From Caldora sp965222765 (GTDB lineage: Bacteria > Cyanobacteriota > Cyanobacteriia > Cyanobacteriales > Coleofasciculaceae): DNA of 64,000 bases. Below are positions 62,691 to 64,000 of this stretch, piece after piece; the first letter of the stretch is position 1; each line of letters begins with the position of its first letter. The stretch lies in assembly GCA_965222765.1 (NCBI GenBank), contig CBDCVG010000096.1:71878-135877 (forward strand), given 5' to 3'. The notes under the pieces are model-generated. The model did no database searches and was not told the DNA's origin. It worked only from the letters and a program-made list of their open reading frames with translations. Made by a program: the position numbers and the translations under genes.

Positions 62691-62726
62691 CTCTTCCGAA
62701 AGTAGTGGCGTGACACGACTAAAAAT

Positions 62727-62804
62727 GTAGGTTGGGTGGAACGAAGTGAAACCCAACGCAGCACACTCCGATGTTGGGTTACGCTATCGCTTCACCCAAC
62801 CTAC
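62727..62804. repeat. Dispersed palindromic repeat, GTAGGTTGGGTG type, copy 2
   Basis: A 78-bp palindrome nearly identical to 5843-5920, with GTAGGTTGGGTG at the left and CACCCAACCTAC at the right. The arms match better here than in copy 1. Confidence 0.8.
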
Positions 62805-62888
62805 CTATTCTGTTGCCTGTTCCCTCTTACAGAAAGTAGGTTAGTTTGGAACAGAAGCAGTAGTTTCAGTGACTGAGCAGCAAAATCT

Positions 62889-64000
62889 GTGGCTAAGACC
62901 TACTATACCTTTCGCATTCGGCTGGCTAATGATCAACTGGTTCGGGTAGAGAAGTGGAATGAGCAGCATCTATCTCAAGGGGAACCTGCTCGACCCTTTC
63001 GCTATCAGGAAAAACTAGAACAGATTACTCCCCTACTTCAACCCGCTCTCACCAATGAACTCAACAATTCTCAGCAGGTACGAAAACTGGGAGAAGCTTT
63101 ATTTGAAGCAATCTTTGATGATGTATTGCGTCAAGAATTGATCAACTTCTACCAAGAGGTTGTGGGGGACAAAAAACAGCTGTTGCGGATTGAGCTAGAT
63201 ATTGATGAGCAAACGATGCCGGAAGTAGCGGCATTGCCTTGGGAGTTTATGTGCTTGCCTGCTAATGCTAATTTAGGCAATCGCTGGTTGGCAACAGATC
63301 CCAATCTTGTTTTCTCCCGTCGTCGTGCCCTGTGGCATCCTGCTCCCCCAATTCAGCTCAAAGAAGATGAAAAGTTAAAGATTGCTCTTGCGATCGCGGC
63401 TCCTCAAGATCTAGGCACAGTTAAGTATAAAGAAGTGCAGGAAGCATTGGCAAGCTTGGTGCAGGAGCAAGCAGAGCGCATTGAACTCTTACCGATTGTC
63501 AATCCCGCTACTCCCACTGCGATCGATAACTTGCTAGAACAGAAACCTCATATTTTCCATTTTATCGGTCATGGGCGAATGGATAATGAAGCAGGGGAAG
63601 AGGTAGGACAAATTGCCCTGACGAGGAAGCTATTCAACACAGCTTTGTGGATAGATGCCGGTTCCTTCAGTGAGCTATTCAATCGCTGGAATCCAGGAGT
63701 TGTGCTACTGCAAGCTTGTGAAAGTGGGATGCTATCTGCTTCTGAGGCTTTTACTGGGACTGCATCAAAGATAGTGCAAATGAATATTCCCGTTGTGGTG
63801 GCGATGCAGTATGAGGTTTCCAATCTGACAGCAAGCCAGTTTGCCTATGAATTTTATCAGCGTTTAGCGAAAGGGGAACCGGTTGATATTGCGGCTCAGA
63901 ATGGGCGGCGTAAAATTGGCTTGGAGACTCTGCATCGCAAGCGTGATTTTGCCACTCCTGTTATTTTTATCCGTGTGCAAGATGGTTATCTATTCAAGCG
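62889..64000 (+). CDS. CHAT-domain protein, N-terminal part (cut by window edge)
   Basis: The open frame runs from GTG 62889, seven codons after an in-frame TGA (62874 region), to the end of the window. CHAT is a caspase-like protease domain. The His is in HIFHFIGHGRMDN and the Cys in VVLLQACESG, followed by IPVVVAMQYEVSN, which is the standard CHAT core. The N-terminal ~110 residues (KTYYTFRIRLANDQLVRVEKW) are the family's usual N-terminal extension. Such proteins often continue into NACHT-type or TPR/WD40 regions and act in defence or regulated death; what follows here is outside the window. Confidence 0.88.
   Translation, partial: MAKTYYTFRIRLANDQLVRVEKWNEQHLSQGEPARPFRYQEKLEQITPLLQPALTNELNNSQQVRKLGEALFEAIFDDVLRQELINFYQEVVGDKKQLLRIELDIDEQTMPEVAALPWEFMCLPANANLGNRWLATDPNLVFSRRRALWHPAPPIQLKEDEKLKIALAIAAPQDLGTVKYKEVQEALASLVQEQAERIELLPIVNPATPTAIDNLLEQKPHIFHFIGHGRMDNEAGEEVGQIALTRKLFNTALWIDAGSFSELFNRWNPGVVLLQACESGMLSASEAFTGTASKIVQMNIPVVVAMQYEVSNLTASQFAYEFYQRLAKGEPVDIAAQNGRRKIGLETLHRKRDFATPVIFIRVQDGYLFK

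Overview
The window comes from a cyanobacterium, probably a filamentous or large-genome one. It carries psbU and ycf66 (photosystem and thylakoid genes), a split RNA polymerase beta-prime subunit (rpoC1 plus rpoC2), a cyanobacteriochrome-type photoreceptor kinase, and frequent GCGATCGC (HIP1) octamers. Spacers are filled with heptamer-type tandem repeats (ATTATCC, GGGAATT, CCAATGA and GGTATTA types) and small palindromic repeats that are typical of these genomes. No tRNA, rRNA or CRISPR array was seen.

Layout. 1-5.8 kb: 5' part of uvrC, the xisH/xisI pair, an O-antigen ligase-like membrane protein, a YaaW-like protein, a Uma2 scrap and a frameshifted ycf66 with an acidic repeat tail. 5.8-8.1 kb: a repeat- and MITE-rich spacer around an RTX-type calcium-binding protein. 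8.1-12.4 kb: a minus-strand sugar and surface-polysaccharide group (GT2 glycosyltransferase, C-methyltransferase, NAD epimerase, Gfo/Idh oxidoreductase). 12.4-15.7 kb: a mobile junkyard with a ~430 bp duplicated piece of the Gfo/Idh gene, a complete IS630-type element with an A8 frameshift site, and an IS4-type element with intact ends but a deleted transposase core. 15.7-21.2 kb: an SDR protein lacking the usual Tyr-Lys pair, folK divergent from a pteridine-reductase-like SDR, a GT2, the sodN-sodX nickel superoxide dismutase operon and an FMN reductase. 21.5-27.5 kb: a three-gene two-component operon headed by a DXCF cyanobacteriochrome histidine kinase. 27.6-34.5 kb: a Uma2 protein, a small-ORF/HNH pair, a large frameshifted VWD-domain secreted protein, a frameshifted COP23 gene, and an IS701-like insertion with truncated genes on both sides. 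34.5-39.7 kb: cysteine synthase, 1-Cys peroxiredoxin, psbU, an IS605-like palindromic remnant, a coiled-coil protein and an MFS transporter remnant. 39.8-44.8 kb: frameshifted csaB, then a Rieske oxygenase / alpha-oxoamine synthase / GNAT acyltransferase trio. 45-50 kb: FkbM methyltransferase, UspA, hisD, rpsT, tatD. 50.6-60.1 kb: rpoB-rpoC1-rpoC2. 60.4-64 kb: HtrA-type protease, a CsoR/InrS-like metal sensor, a small unknown protein and the start of a CHAT-domain protein.

The most interesting observations are three. The first is the plus-strand trio at 40957-44780: a long-chain-base-synthase-like PLP enzyme, a GNAT protein resembling the class that contains bacterial ceramide synthases, and a Rieske oxygenase. 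It is a candidate cyanobacterial sphingolipid-like or amino-ketone lipid pathway. The second is the DXCF photoreceptor kinase with its two response-regulator partners. The third is a PTR1/FolM-like reductase, with the Asp-Tyr-Lys triad at canonical spacing, placed back to back with folK.

A recurring oddity is that at least four accessory genes (the VWD protein twice, COP23, csaB and ycf66) are each broken by one extra base, mostly in a homopolymer run. Long conserved genes nearby are intact. The reader should treat these as either real decay or local sequencing overcalls until reads are checked.
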